From contig CAMVRT010000004.1 of assembly GCA_947169975.1 (NCBI GenBank), positions 1 through 64,000 on the forward strand: DNA of 64,000 nucleotides, read 5' to 3'. A program made the position numbers and the translations under genes. Below are positions 40,771 to 50,853 of the stretch, in pieces. The notes under the pieces are model-generated. The model saw only the letters and a list, made by a program, of their open reading frames with translations. It had not been told where the DNA came from and made no database searches. The number at the start of each line of letters is the position of its first letter. The first letter of the stretch is position 1. This DNA comes from an uncultured Oscillospiraceae bacterium. GTDB lineage: Bacteria > Bacillota > Clostridia > Oscillospirales > Oscillospiraceae.

Positions 40771-41647
40771 TCGTATTCCATTCCTTCAGATCTTTCAGTT
40801 CCTCGCTGAGCCTGACATAGCTTTCATGTCGGCGACGTGGGATCTTACCCTCCGCTACAGCCGCCAGAACTGCGCAGCCCTTCTCCTTCACGTGTCGGCA
40901 GCCCTGGAACCGGCATTGCCCCAGATATGGCGCAAATTCCGGGAAGGTCTCCGGCAGCCGTTCCTTCAGCTCCAGGTTCAGTTCTGCCGTGTCAAAAGAG
41001 GAAAAGCCGGGCGTGTCGATGACGTAGGTGTCATTCCCCAGCGGGTACAGCTCCACATGTCTTGTGGTATGTCTGCCGCGCCCCAGCGCCTTGCTGACCT
41101 CTCCCACCGGAAGAGCCAGCTCCGGCAGCAGCGCATTGAGAATACTGGACTTGCCAACGCCGGAATTGCCTGTAAAGGCATTCAACTTGCCATCTATTGC
41201 AGCGCGAAGAGTATCGATCCCCTCCCCTGTCTCTGCGCTGACGCGCAGCACGGGGATGGCAGAGGCGCTGTAGATCCCGTAAAGGTCATCCGCCCGATCC
41301 AGATCGGACTTGTTCAGTACCAGCAGTACACGGCAGCCTTTCAGCGCGGCAATGGCAGAGATCCGGTCGATCAGGTAGGGATCCGTTACCGGGATGGCGC
41401 CGGAGGCAATGATAACCAACTGATCCACGTTGGCAACGGCAGGCCTTGTAAATTCATTGCGCCGTTCCTCCAGAAGCTCGATCACTCCCTCCCCGGGGCT
41501 GCTGGAAGTGATCTGCGCCCAGTCACCCACCAGCGGAGTGATTCCCCGGTGGCGGAATTTACCTCTTGCACGGCACTGCAGCATCTCGTCGCCGTTTCGG
41601 ACGTAGTAGAAGCCGCTGAGCGCCTTTTCAATACGGCCGCGGATCAA
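40751..41647 (-). CDS. rsgA: Ribosome small-subunit GTPase RsgA
   Basis: Circularly permuted GTPase for late 30S maturation. The 298-residue protein has an OB-fold (~1-70), NKSD (G4), the P-loop GNSGVGKSS, G3 DTPGFSSF and a zinc-binding C-terminal region (CRFQGCRHVKEKGC). The start is a TTG preceded by GGAGGAAGG. It overlaps the prkC stop as TTGA, so translation is probably coupled. The longer frame upstream is only the end of prkC in another frame. Confidence 0.95.
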   Translation of the reverse strand: MIRGRIEKALSGFYYVRNGDEMLQCRARGKFRHRGITPLVGDWAQITSSSPGEGVIELLEERRNEFTRPAVANVDQLVIIASGAIPVTDPYLIDRISAIAALKGCRVLLVLNKSDLDRADDLYGIYSASAIPVLRVSAETGEGIDTLRAAIDGKLNAFTGNSGVGKSSILNALLPELALPVGEVSKALGRGRHTTRHVELYPLGNDTYVIDTPGFSSFDTAELNLELKERLPETFPEFAPYLGQCRFQGCRHVKEKGCAVLAAVAEGKIPRRRHESYVRLSEELKDLKEWNTKPVGAR

Positions 41648-43824
41648 TTGCCTTCCTCCCCGCCGGGTTCCGGCTCCGGTTCGGGTTCCGGCTCGGAATT
41701 CGCCTCCCACTGGGCCGTATAGATATCATTTCCGTTTACCGTGGGCGTGACGTCGGGTGACCAGCCGACAAATGTGTACCCATCTTTTGGTGGTGGCTGA
41801 TACCCCGGAGTCTTTTCACCGATATGCAAGTTATCAATAACTGTGTAGATCGTGCCGTCCCCGTCCATATATGTAACGGAATATGTCTTTTCCACGGCCT
41901 TGCTGATGGTAAAGACGATGATCGTCCCCTCGGCAACCTGCGAATCGACCTCCAGGCTTTGCTGAATGACCGTGTTGGGTTCCTCTTCGCTCTCCTCGAA
42001 CACAAAGCCTGTGACAAGGCCGGCATCCTTGGCGGCAGACGCTGCAGCATTCATCTCCATGCCGGTATAATCCGTTACAGTGACAACGCGGCTGACGGTG
42101 AAATAGATCGTCGTGCCCTCTTCAACCTCTTCGCTGACATTGATGCTCTGGCCGATGACGGTGCCGTCCGGTTTGTCGCTGAATTCATAGATGGGATCGC
42201 CTACCTCAAGACCGAGCTGCTCCGCCTGACTGACAGCGTCGGTCAGAGGCTGATCCAGGAAGGAGATGACCTGTACCATTTTCTTTTCAGGGCCCTTGCT
42301 GGTGATCAGCAGCACATAGGCGCCGCGCTGGAGCTCCTCGCCCTCGCCTGGCGTGGTGCGGATGACCTGTCCGGCGGGGACGGTATCGGAAAACTCCTTT
42401 TCCTCGTTGATGTCCAGATCCCAGTTCATATTCAGAAGCCTTGCTTTGGCCTCCTGATATCCCGTGCCTGTCAGATTTGGCATGATCTGGCGATCCTCAT
42501 CCATGCATACGATGACCTGTATGACAAGATCGCCTTTTGCGCTGCGCTTAAGCCCCTTCGCGGGATCCTGCTCAAGAATTTGGCCGGGCGTATAGTTGGG
42601 ATCGGGCTTTGAGCCGCTGATGCGTACCTCGAAGATGCCCTTTACCTCCGAAAGCTCGTTTGCCTGCTCTACCGTGAGACCGATGAGATTGGGGACGGTA
42701 TAATACTCAGGCGTTTTTTCCGAATTATTCCCGCTCTTTGTAATGCCCAAAATGCCATTTGGGTTCTTTAGCCCCTTGCTGATACCAAAGAAGAGAAATA
42801 CGATGCCAAGAATTGCGAGCAATACGGCGACCGCAATCAGCGCAATCCTTTTCCAGTTGGGCCCGTCCTCCTGCTCTTCTTCGGCAAGACGGCTCCGACG
42901 TGTTGAAAACGAACCGTCCTCATCCACGGAAATAGGCATGGTGGGTTCATCCACAGGCCCGGGATCGTTGAGCTGGGAACGGATATACTCCATATCCACG
43001 TTGGGATCCTTGCGGAAGCGCTCCAGATCCTCCAGCATGGCGTCTGCAGAGGGATAACGCTTATCCAGGCTGGGGTTCATGGCCTTCATGGTAATCAGTT
43101 CCAGCGCTTCAGGCACATCTGGGTTAAGATCGCGGGGGGAGAGCGGAACAGAGCTGAGGTGCTGGATGGCAATAGAGACGGCGCTGTCTCCCTCAAAGGG
43201 CAGACGTCCGGTGAGCATTTCATAGAGTACCACGCCGGCGGAATAGATGTCGGAACGCGCGTCTGTCCGGTCGCCGCGTGCCTGCTCGGGCGAGATATAA
43301 TGTACGCTGCCCAGCGCCTCCTGAGTAAGCGTTTGGCTGTTGGCAAGACAGGCAATGCCAAAATCAGCCACCTTCACACTGCCGTCGCGCAGCACCATGA
43401 TGTTCTGGGGCTTGATGTCGCGGTGGATGATGCCTCTGCTGTGGGCATGGCTGAGACCGCGCATGATCTGGATGATGAAATGCAGGGCCTCGCGCCAGTC
43501 CATCTTGCCGCGGCGCTCCATGTACTGTTTGAGGGTGATGCCGTCAATAAGCTCCATGACGATATAGTCCAGATCCTCGCTGCGGGATACATCGTATACA
43601 GACACGATATTGACATGAGACAGCTGCGCGACGGCCAGAGACTCATCGTGGAACCGACGGCGGAACTCGGCGCTGTCCGCCAGGTCGCTTTTGAGGATCT
43701 TAATGGCAACAAGACGGTTCAGGCGATGACATTTCGCCTTATATACGTTCGCCATGCCGCCCCGGCCGATGAGCTCCAGAAGCTCATACCGATTATCCAG
43801 CATTTTTCCAATGTATTGATCCAT
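41644..43824 (-). CDS. prkC: PASTA-domain Ser/Thr protein kinase with a C-terminal InlB-type repeat
   Basis: The 726-residue protein has a Hanks kinase domain (~13-270: GRGGMANVY, K42, E61, HRD at 134-136, DFG at 154-156, GSVHYISPEQ). A transmembrane helix follows (~326-347), then about four PASTA repeats (~374-645). An extra extracellular unit closes it (~650-705, TYSVTYMDGDGTIYTV...GYTFVGWSPDV...DIYTAQW), of InlB/Listeria-Bacteroides type, with a Glu-Pro-rich tail. PrkC senses muropeptides and controls wall, dormancy and germination. AAAGGA precedes the ATG. stp is upstream and rsgA overlaps downstream. Confidence 0.96.
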   Translation of the reverse strand: MDQYIGKMLDNRYELLELIGRGGMANVYKAKCHRLNRLVAIKILKSDLADSAEFRRRFHDESLAVAQLSHVNIVSVYDVSRSEDLDYIVMELIDGITLKQYMERRGKMDWREALHFIIQIMRGLSHAHSRGIIHRDIKPQNIMVLRDGSVKVADFGIACLANSQTLTQEALGSVHYISPEQARGDRTDARSDIYSAGVVLYEMLTGRLPFEGDSAVSIAIQHLSSVPLSPRDLNPDVPEALELITMKAMNPSLDKRYPSADAMLEDLERFRKDPNVDMEYIRSQLNDPGPVDEPTMPISVDEDGSFSTRRSRLAEEEQEDGPNWKRIALIAVAVLLAILGIVFLFFGISKGLKNPNGILGITKSGNNSEKTPEYYTVPNLIGLTVEQANELSEVKGIFEVRISGSKPDPNYTPGQILEQDPAKGLKRSAKGDLVIQVIVCMDEDRQIMPNLTGTGYQEAKARLLNMNWDLDINEEKEFSDTVPAGQVIRTTPGEGEELQRGAYVLLITSKGPEKKMVQVISFLDQPLTDAVSQAEQLGLEVGDPIYEFSDKPDGTVIGQSINVSEEVEEGTTIYFTVSRVVTVTDYTGMEMNAAASAAKDAGLVTGFVFEESEEEPNTVIQQSLEVDSQVAEGTIIVFTISKAVEKTYSVTYMDGDGTIYTVIDNLHIGEKTPGYQPPPKDGYTFVGWSPDVTPTVNGNDIYTAQWEANSEPEPEPEPEPGGEEGN

Positions 43825-43859
43825 AGTATTCGATCCTTTCACATGCTTCCGGGGTTCTG

Positions 43860-44591
43860 TCAGATGTTCATCAGCAGAACAACCGTGACATTGTCCGGCG
43901 CTCCGCGCTGATGCGACAGTTCCAGAAGGCGGTTCAAACAATCGCCGGGTTCCCCGTTGTGGATCACCTCAAAGAGAATTTCCTGATCGGAAACCGTGTT
44001 GACAAGGCCGTCGGAACAGAGCAGCAGAAAATCTCCCTGCTTCCATTCCACCGGGAACGTATCGGCCTGAGCAATATGTTCCGGGCCAAGGGCACGGGTG
44101 ATGAGATTGCGCTTTGGATGATGACGGGCGGCCTCCGGCGTGATCTCGCCGTTGTCGATCATGTTTTCCACCACGGAGTGATCTTTGGAGATCCGCGTGA
44201 TGCCCCCGCGGGTAATGAGATAAGCCCGACTGTCACCGATATTGGTGACGAGCGCCTCCTCATCCCAGGCAACGGCAGATACCAACGTGGTGCCCATACG
44301 CTCATACCCGGGCAGCTCTGCGCCCTTCTGACGGATCGCGTCATTTGCCAGTGAGACACAGTAAGCGGAAGCCTGTGCAATCTGTTGTGCGGTCATGCTG
44401 TCGCTCAGCGCATGCGCCAGCTGATCCTGATAGGTTTGCACGGCAATGCTGCTGGCCAGCCGTCCGCCATTGGTGCCGCCCATTCCGTCACAGACAATAG
44501 CGACAGTAAACTTACCAACTTCATTCACCGAATAGGCGTCCTGGTTTTCTTCGCGCACCAGTCCGGTGTCAGTGATTCCCCAGAATCTCAT
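43860..44591 (-). CDS. stp: PP2C-family Ser/Thr phosphatase (partner of PrkC)
   Basis: Removes phosphate from PrkC and its substrates. The 243-residue protein has the metal-site motifs ENQDAYS, CDGMGGTNGG, NIGDSRAYLI, LLCSDGLVNTV and GAPDNVTVVLL. It sits directly before prkC and overlaps the end of rlmN by 23 nt, the standard Firmicutes order. Confidence 0.96.
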   Translation of the reverse strand: MRFWGITDTGLVREENQDAYSVNEVGKFTVAIVCDGMGGTNGGRLASSIAVQTYQDQLAHALSDSMTAQQIAQASAYCVSLANDAIRQKGAELPGYERMGTTLVSAVAWDEEALVTNIGDSRAYLITRGGITRISKDHSVVENMIDNGEITPEAARHHPKRNLITRALGPEHIAQADTFPVEWKQGDFLLLCSDGLVNTVSDQEILFEVIHNGEPGDCLNRLLELSHQRGAPDNVTVVLLMNI

Positions 44592-45621
44592 GCGCTCCCC
44601 CCTTTTCTTCCATGGCCTTGCGGCGCAGCTGGCCGCAGGATGCGTCTATATCTCCGCCCAGGCTTCGCCGCACTGTGGCGGTGATGCCGTGGGACTCCAG
44701 TCTTTTTTGGAATGCTGCGATACGCTTGCTGGGCTTGAACGGACTCTCGACAACATCGTTCAGCGGGATCAAATTGACGTGTCCGGGCATCCCACGGATG
44801 CGTTTTGCAATCAGATCGGCCTGCCAGTCGTGGTCGTTGACCCCATCGATCATGGCGTATTCGAAGGATATCCGCCTGCCCGTGGCCGCAAAATAACGGT
44901 GACAGGCGTCAAATAGCTGCTCCACATCATAGGCTCGGTTTACCGGCATGATCCGGCTGCGCGTCTCGCTGTCCGGCGCGTGGAGCGACACCGAAAGGGT
45001 CAGCTGCAGCCGAAGCTCCGCCAGACGGTGGATCCCGGGGATCACACCGCAGGTGGACAGGCTGATATGGCGCATGCCGATATTCAGTCCGTCCGGGTGG
45101 TTGACAAGTTCCAGAAATTTCAGAACGTTGTCAAAATTATCCAGCGGCTCACCGATGCCCATGAGAACGATGTTGGAAATCTGCTCCGAGGCATCGAGGC
45201 TGGTGAACAGAACCTGATCCAGCATTTCAGAAGGCGTCAGATCCCGCACCTTCCCGGCAATCGTGGATGCACAGAAGGCACACCCCATCCGGCAGCCCAC
45301 CTGGGAGGAGATGCACACGGTGTTCCCGTGGTGATAGCGCATCAGGACGGTCTCAATGCAGTTGCCGTCCCGCAGCTGCCAGAGGTATTTGACGGTGCCG
45401 TCCAAAGCGGATACCTGCTTGCGGGCAATCGTCGGCGCCGTGATATAGCAGTTTTCGTTCAGCTTGCGACGCAGATCCTTTGACAGATTGCTCATATCAT
45501 CAAAGGACGTTGCGCCGCGATGGAGCCAGGAGAATACCTGCTTGGCACGAAAGGCCGGCTCACCCAGTTCGAGAAAATAGGCGGCAAGCTCCTCCCGGTT
45601 CATGGATTTCAAATCTATCAT
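44569..45621 (-). CDS. rlmN: 23S rRNA (adenine2503-C2)/tRNA methyltransferase RlmN
   Basis: Radical-SAM enzyme methylating A2503 of 23S rRNA and A37 of some tRNAs. The 350-residue protein has the cluster motif C110-x3-C114-x2-C117 (CRMGCAFC), GIGEPLDNFDNV, and the catalytic Cys pair (LSTCGVIP; DASCGQLR). Its ATG overlaps the rsmB stop (ATGA). The upstream in-frame extension is not needed. Confidence 0.97.
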   Translation of the reverse strand: MIDLKSMNREELAAYFLELGEPAFRAKQVFSWLHRGATSFDDMSNLSKDLRRKLNENCYITAPTIARKQVSALDGTVKYLWQLRDGNCIETVLMRYHHGNTVCISSQVGCRMGCAFCASTIAGKVRDLTPSEMLDQVLFTSLDASEQISNIVLMGIGEPLDNFDNVLKFLELVNHPDGLNIGMRHISLSTCGVIPGIHRLAELRLQLTLSVSLHAPDSETRSRIMPVNRAYDVEQLFDACHRYFAATGRRISFEYAMIDGVNDHDWQADLIAKRIRGMPGHVNLIPLNDVVESPFKPSKRIAAFQKRLESHGITATVRRSLGGDIDASCGQLRRKAMEEKGGAHEILGNH

Positions 45622-46970
45622 GCTGTTTCCTCGGTTTTTCGCCGCATGCGGCAAATATAGAAACCGTCCGTACCGTGTCGCTGCGGCCAGAGGGTGATCT
45701 GGCCGTCCACATGGCCGATGGGCTTGGGCAGCTCAAAGCTTTCCCGTTCAAAATCAGGATGTTGTGCCAGAAATGCGTCGGTGACTGCCTCGTTCTCCTC
45801 CGGCAGCACCGTACAGGTAGAGTAGATCAGCACGCCGCCGGGACGGACATAGCGCGAGGCGTTGGATAGGATCTGACGCTGTATCTCCGGCAGACCGGTC
45901 AACTCATCGGCCTTTTTGTACCGCATATCCGGCTTCTTCCGGATAATACCCAACCCGCTGCACGGCACATCGGCCACGACCAGATCGGCCTGTTTCTCCC
46001 ACGACGCATGGAACTCCCGTCCGTCGGCAAGGGCCGTGCGGACAGAGGCAATGCCCAGGCGCTGTGCGCTGCGATCCATAAGCTTCAGCTTGTGGGGATA
46101 GACATCACAAGACAGAATATCACCGCGATCGCCCATATCAACGGCGAGACCGAAGGATTTGCCGCCGGGAGCGGCGCACATATCCAGCACACGCCAATCG
46201 GCAGATGGCGCAGCCGCCAGAGAAACCAGTCGGGCCGCGGCGTCCTGAACGAAAAAGTGCCCGCGGGAGAAAGACGAGAGCTGCTCCATATCGCCTGTGC
46301 CGGATACCAGAAAGCACCCGGCCAGCCAGGGATGACGCTCTGCTGTAACGCCTTCCTGATGCAACTCCTTTTCAAGCTCATCCGTCGAGAGCTTCAAAAA
46401 ATTGGTTTGGATCGTAGTCGGTGCGATCTCATTGTCCATTTGGAGAAATTGCTCGGCCTCGTCCTCACTCAACAGGCCCAGCAGCCTCTGCACAAGCCAT
46501 TTCGGGTGGCTGTAACGAATAGAAAGAGAATCGGCGGCTGTAGCGTTAGGCAGAGCAGGCATGTCCGCCTGGTTGGTGACAATCTTCCGCAGCACGGCGT
46601 TTACCATACCGGCAGCCTTTGGCCTGCCGTGGCGCTTGACCATTTCCACGGCCTCATTCACCGCGGCGCGGTGGGGAATCTTGTCCATAAAGAGGATCTG
46701 ATAAGCGCCGATGCGCAGGATATTCAAAATAACCGGCTCCAGATGACCGGGACGCTGGGTACAGTAGCAGCCAATATAATAATCCAGCAGCATCCGGTTC
46801 TGGATCACGCCGTAGGCGATGCGTGAGGCCAGGGCGGCATCGCGGCTTGTCAACTCATTCTTCGCAATGGTACGCTTCAAGCTGCCGTCCGACCATGCGT
46901 TAGCCCCGGAAACCTGCATTAGCACTTCCAGCGCGGTATCCCGCGCGGATCCTTTCTGCAGCGCACTCAT
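45618..46970 (-). CDS. rsmB: 16S rRNA (cytosine967-C5)-methyltransferase RsmB
   Basis: The 450-residue protein has an N-terminal NusB-like RNA-binding domain (~8-135). The SAM domain follows: LDMCAAPGGKS, the DVPCSGLG catalytic loop and the second Cys in YSTCTVLPEENE. ATGA overlaps join it to fmt upstream and rlmN downstream. Confidence 0.96.
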   Translation of the reverse strand: MSALQKGSARDTALEVLMQVSGANAWSDGSLKRTIAKNELTSRDAALASRIAYGVIQNRMLLDYYIGCYCTQRPGHLEPVILNILRIGAYQILFMDKIPHRAAVNEAVEMVKRHGRPKAAGMVNAVLRKIVTNQADMPALPNATAADSLSIRYSHPKWLVQRLLGLLSEDEAEQFLQMDNEIAPTTIQTNFLKLSTDELEKELHQEGVTAERHPWLAGCFLVSGTGDMEQLSSFSRGHFFVQDAAARLVSLAAAPSADWRVLDMCAAPGGKSFGLAVDMGDRGDILSCDVYPHKLKLMDRSAQRLGIASVRTALADGREFHASWEKQADLVVADVPCSGLGIIRKKPDMRYKKADELTGLPEIQRQILSNASRYVRPGGVLIYSTCTVLPEENEAVTDAFLAQHPDFERESFELPKPIGHVDGQITLWPQRHGTDGFYICRMRRKTEETA

Positions 46971-47887
46971 GACCGCTTCCCCACAGGATGACCGGCGAGA
47001 AATGCCTCGGCGGACATTCGCTTTCCGCCGTCCGGCTGCAATTCATGGATCATAATGCTGCGTTGATCTCCGCAGGCAAGCTCAATTCCCTGCTTCCCTG
47101 CCGAGAGGATCGTTCCGGGCTCGGCATGAGTGACACCCCCCACGGATGTGCGGTAAAGCTTTACAGAGCAGCCGCAAAGAGTCGTTTTGGCGCAGGGCCA
47201 GGGAATCAGGCCGCGCACCTGATCGTGGATCTGCTGCGCGGTGCGAGTCCAGTCGATCTCGGACAGTTCACGCTTCAGCATGGGGGCGTAGGTGGCCTTT
47301 TCACCGTCCTGCGGGGTACGGACAGCGGTGCCTTCCGAAATGCGCTCTATGGCCTCGTGGAGGGCGTCTGCGCCTAGCTCGGCAAGGCGGACAGTCAGAG
47401 TCAGAGCATCTTCATTCGGGTCAATGGGCGTCTCTTTGCAGAGGATCACGTCTCCCGCGTCAAGCTCTCTGGCCATATACATAATTGAGACGCCGGTCAC
47501 GGTGTCGCCGTTGAGGATCGCCCAGTTGATGGGCGCGGCGCCCCGGTATTTCGGCAAAATAGAGGAATGAACGTTGATTGCGCCAAGACGCGGTGTGTTC
47601 AAAATCTCATCCGGCAGAATCCTGCCGTAGGCCGCCACAACGATGAGCTCCGGATCCAACGTGCGGATCAGCGCAAGAGCCGTGCCGTCACGCATTTTCG
47701 TGGGCTGATATACGTTCAGCCCTTGCGACAAGGCATATTCCTTTACAGGTGTTGGCAGCAGCTTGTGGCCTCTGTTCTTCGGCTTGTCCGGCTGGGTGAA
47801 AACACCGCAGATCTCATGCCTGTCCTCCACCAGACGCTTCAGGGAGGCAACGGCGAAATCCGGCGTGCCCATGAATAGGATCCTCAT
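46967..47887 (-). CDS. fmt: Methionyl-tRNA formyltransferase
   Basis: Formylates initiator Met-tRNA. The 306-residue protein has MRILFMGTPDFAV at the start, the active-site INVHSSILPKYRGAAPINWAI (Asn and His), ELDAGD (Asp), and a C-terminal tRNA-binding domain (~205-306). It overlaps def upstream and rsmB downstream by ATGA. Confidence 0.97.
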   Translation of the reverse strand: MRILFMGTPDFAVASLKRLVEDRHEICGVFTQPDKPKNRGHKLLPTPVKEYALSQGLNVYQPTKMRDGTALALIRTLDPELIVVAAYGRILPDEILNTPRLGAINVHSSILPKYRGAAPINWAILNGDTVTGVSIMYMARELDAGDVILCKETPIDPNEDALTLTVRLAELGADALHEAIERISEGTAVRTPQDGEKATYAPMLKRELSEIDWTRTAQQIHDQVRGLIPWPCAKTTLCGCSVKLYRTSVGGVTHAEPGTILSAGKQGIELACGDQRSIMIHELQPDGGKRMSAEAFLAGHPVGKRS

Positions 47888-48393
47888 TCGTCCTCGCCCT
47901 CTTCTTCCTCCTGCCGGCGGATATACTCCTGAAGCTCCTCGTCGGTAAGAAGGTGATCGGTATGCTCCACGAACAGGTGGCCGTCCAGATGTTCGATCTC
48001 ATGGCAGAAGCAGCGGGCGGTAAGGCCTTCGTCCTCTACCTCAAAGTAATCACCGTTCCGATCCTGGGCACGGACACGAACGATATAGGGACGCGTGACA
48101 ACGCCGTATTTCCCGGGGACGCTCAGGCAGCCTTCCAGGCCGGTCTGCTCGCCTTCGGTGGCAATGATCTCGGGGTTGATCAGCTCAATGATCTCGTCGT
48201 CCTCGTTCATCACAACACACACGCGCCGCAATATGCCGACCTGGGGTGCGGCAAGGCCCACGCCGCCGCTGTCCTCCAGTGTTTCGGCCATATCATCCAG
48301 CAGTGTGTGGAGCCGTGTGTTGAAATCTGTTACCGCACGGCATCTTTTTTTCAGGCATTCGTCGCCCTGAATTGCGATCTTTCTCAAAGCCAT
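47884..48393 (-). CDS. def: Peptide deformylase
   Basis: Removes the formyl group from new proteins; metal-dependent. The 169-residue protein has motif 1 GVGLAAPQVG, motif 2 EGCLSVPG (metal Cys) and motif 3 HEIEHLDGHLF (two metal His and the catalytic Glu). The C-terminus is acidic (RQEEEEGEDE). It forms the formylation pair with fmt. Confidence 0.97.
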   Translation of the reverse strand: MALRKIAIQGDECLKKRCRAVTDFNTRLHTLLDDMAETLEDSGGVGLAAPQVGILRRVCVVMNEDDEIIELINPEIIATEGEQTGLEGCLSVPGKYGVVTRPYIVRVRAQDRNGDYFEVEDEGLTARCFCHEIEHLDGHLFVEHTDHLLTDEELQEYIRRQEEEEGEDE

Positions 48394-48402
48394 AGTTACC
48401 CC

Positions 48403-50829
48403 TCAATCCATTCGATTGCAATCTGTATATATTGTCAGACCCTTGTTTTCTTTACGCCTGGCAAATTCCTTCATATACGCCGCGATCAGCTCGCGCAGTG
48501 ATTTATCGTTTCGACCGATCACAGTGATACGGTAACGATACCGGTCGTTGACCTTCACCACAGGCGCCGGCGCCGGGCCGAGAATTTCCAGTTCCAGCGC
48601 ATCATATGGCGTCCTGGATGCCGCCTGCCGGAGACTCTCCTGCAGTCCGGCGCAGGCCGAGCGCACTTGCTGCTCCTCCCTGCCCACCACGGTGATCATA
48701 AACTGATCGGCGAAGGGCGGATCCCGCCGGATGCGGCGCATCCGGATCTCCCGCTCATAAAACCGCTCATAATCCTGGTCGGCAGCTGCCTGGATCACGT
48801 CATTCTCCGGAGTCAAGGTCTGGATCACGGCTCGTCCTGTTTTTGTTCCGCGACCGGCTCGTCCAACTACTTGAGTCAACAGGCTGAATGTGCGTTCCGA
48901 AGCGCGAAAATGATCCACATACAGGCTCAAATCCGCCGCCAGGACGCCCACCAGCGTCACATTTTCAAAATCCAGTCCCTTGGCAACCATCTGTGTTCCC
49001 AGCAGGATCGGTATTTTCTTTTCTTCAAATTCCTTCAGCAGCTTCTCGTGGCCTTCCCCAACGGTATCTGCATCCATTCGCATGACCTCGACGCCGGGAA
49101 AAAGACGGTGCAGCTCCTCCTCCACCTTCTGTGTGCCAATGCCCACATGCTTCAAGGCGCCGCCGCAGTCGGGACACTCATGGGGGGCCTTGACAGAGTA
49201 GCCGCAGTAGTGACACATCATCCTTCCGTTGGCAGAGTGATATGTAAGATAGACGCTGCAGCGGGGACATTGCGGTACAAATCCGCAGGTGGGACAAATC
49301 AACTGTCTGCTGTTGCCGCGGCGGTTGAGGAACAGGATGCTCTGCTCACCGGCCGCAATATTCTTTTCAAGCTCCTCAGCCAACACGCGGCTGATGTCGC
49401 CTGTGTACCCATCCCGGATCTCGCGGCGCATATCCGCCAGGATCACCTGTGGCAGCTTCTGCTCATTGTAGCGCCGGCGCAGTCGGGCCAGCTGATAGAT
49501 ACCCTGCCGGGCGTAGTACGCCGTTTCTACCGTAGGTGTGGCAGAGCCGAGAACCAGCCTTGCACCTTCCTGTACGCAGCGGTATTTGGCGATGTCACGG
49601 GCGTGATAACATGGGGCGTTTTCCGACTCGTAGGAGCTCTCCTGCTCCTCATCCAGCACAATAAGCCCAATATTGTCCAACGGAGCAAATACAGCGGAGC
49701 GGGTGCCAAGAACGATGCGGGCCTCTCCCCTGCGGATGCGCTTATACTGATCGTAGCGCTCTGCCAGACGGAGACCGCTGTGCAAAAGAGCCACGTCGTC
49801 TCCAAAGTACGCGGAGAAACGGGCCATCATCTGCGGCGTCAGAGCAATTTCCGGCACAAGGATCATTACCGTCTTGCCCTGCTGCAAAAGCTCCTGGGCC
49901 AGACGGATATAAATCAGCGTTTTTCCGCTTCCCGTGATGCCCTCCAGCGCTGTGACACCGGGCTTACCGGAGAGTGCCTGTGTCAGAATCGTGTCATACA
50001 CCTGCTGCTGTTCATCATTCAGTGTGATGGGTATAGCCTTTACATTGTAGTCACCAGAAGAGATCCTGTACTCCTCCTGCTCCCGAAGGGCAATGATGCC
50101 GCGCTTTGCCAGCCGATCCACCGCAACACGGGAAATCCCGGTAAAATACATGAGATCGTGAAGTGAGACCTCCCCCGACTGTGAAAGCATATGGAGAGCA
50201 TCCACCTGCCGCGGCGCATGCCGGATGGTGTCACGCATCCATTCCATCGCCGTTTCAAGGGATACGGCAAGGGAGACAAGGGTCACTGTCTTATCATGGA
50301 TCCTCCGTGCGCTCCGGGTTTGAGCGGACACGATGCCGCGCTTTGCCAGTTGCCTGAGGAGCGGGACGACAGGCTCTCCAAACTGTTTTTTCAGTTTTTC
50401 GGTCTCAACGGGTTTGCTTCGAAGAAAAGCGATCAGCTCCTGTTCACGCGGCGTGAGCGACGCACAGTCATCCATATCTGCCATCACGCTCCACAGCTCC
50501 TTGTGGCTGTACCAGACGGTTGCCGGCAGGATGGTGTGGATAGCGTCATAGAAGGTGCAGAAATACCGCTGACGCATCCAGAGCGCCAGGCGGATCTCCC
50601 GCTCTGATGCCACGGTTTCCGTGTCCAGAACCTCGCGAACGGCTTTCAGCGGAGCCGTTGGTACCTCTTGACGCACGGAGAGGATCATGCCCTCACAGGT
50701 GCGGTTGCCGTTTCCGAACGGAACAAGCACCCGCTGGCCGGGACAGACGTCATCTGGCGCAATATAGTCATAGGGCTTGTCAATGGCGTAGGTCGCTGCC
50801 GATACAGCTATTTTGGCGATCTGCGGCAT
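48403..50829 (-). CDS. priA: Primosomal replication-restart helicase PriA
   Basis: Reloads the replicative helicase at stalled forks. The 808-residue protein has an N-terminal DNA-binding domain, a winged helix (~200-255), Walker A GITGSGKT (297-304), motif II DEEQ (393-396), an eight-Cys zinc region (CPTCGFVPQCPRC...CHYCG...CPDCG, ~510-565), and helicase motifs VAKGLDF and QVVGRAGRG. Motif II is DEEQ rather than the more usual DEEH. Confidence 0.97.
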   Translation of the reverse strand: MPQIAKIAVSAATYAIDKPYDYIAPDDVCPGQRVLVPFGNGNRTCEGMILSVRQEVPTAPLKAVREVLDTETVASEREIRLALWMRQRYFCTFYDAIHTILPATVWYSHKELWSVMADMDDCASLTPREQELIAFLRSKPVETEKLKKQFGEPVVPLLRQLAKRGIVSAQTRSARRIHDKTVTLVSLAVSLETAMEWMRDTIRHAPRQVDALHMLSQSGEVSLHDLMYFTGISRVAVDRLAKRGIIALREQEEYRISSGDYNVKAIPITLNDEQQQVYDTILTQALSGKPGVTALEGITGSGKTLIYIRLAQELLQQGKTVMILVPEIALTPQMMARFSAYFGDDVALLHSGLRLAERYDQYKRIRRGEARIVLGTRSAVFAPLDNIGLIVLDEEQESSYESENAPCYHARDIAKYRCVQEGARLVLGSATPTVETAYYARQGIYQLARLRRRYNEQKLPQVILADMRREIRDGYTGDISRVLAEELEKNIAAGEQSILFLNRRGNSRQLICPTCGFVPQCPRCSVYLTYHSANGRMMCHYCGYSVKAPHECPDCGGALKHVGIGTQKVEEELHRLFPGVEVMRMDADTVGEGHEKLLKEFEEKKIPILLGTQMVAKGLDFENVTLVGVLAADLSLYVDHFRASERTFSLLTQVVGRAGRGTKTGRAVIQTLTPENDVIQAAADQDYERFYEREIRMRRIRRDPPFADQFMITVVGREEQQVRSACAGLQESLRQAASRTPYDALELEILGPAPAPVVKVNDRYRYRITVIGRNDKSLRELIAAYMKEFARRKENKGLTIYTDCNRMD

Positions 50830-50853
50830 TGACTGGCTCCTCCTTCTCTGTGA

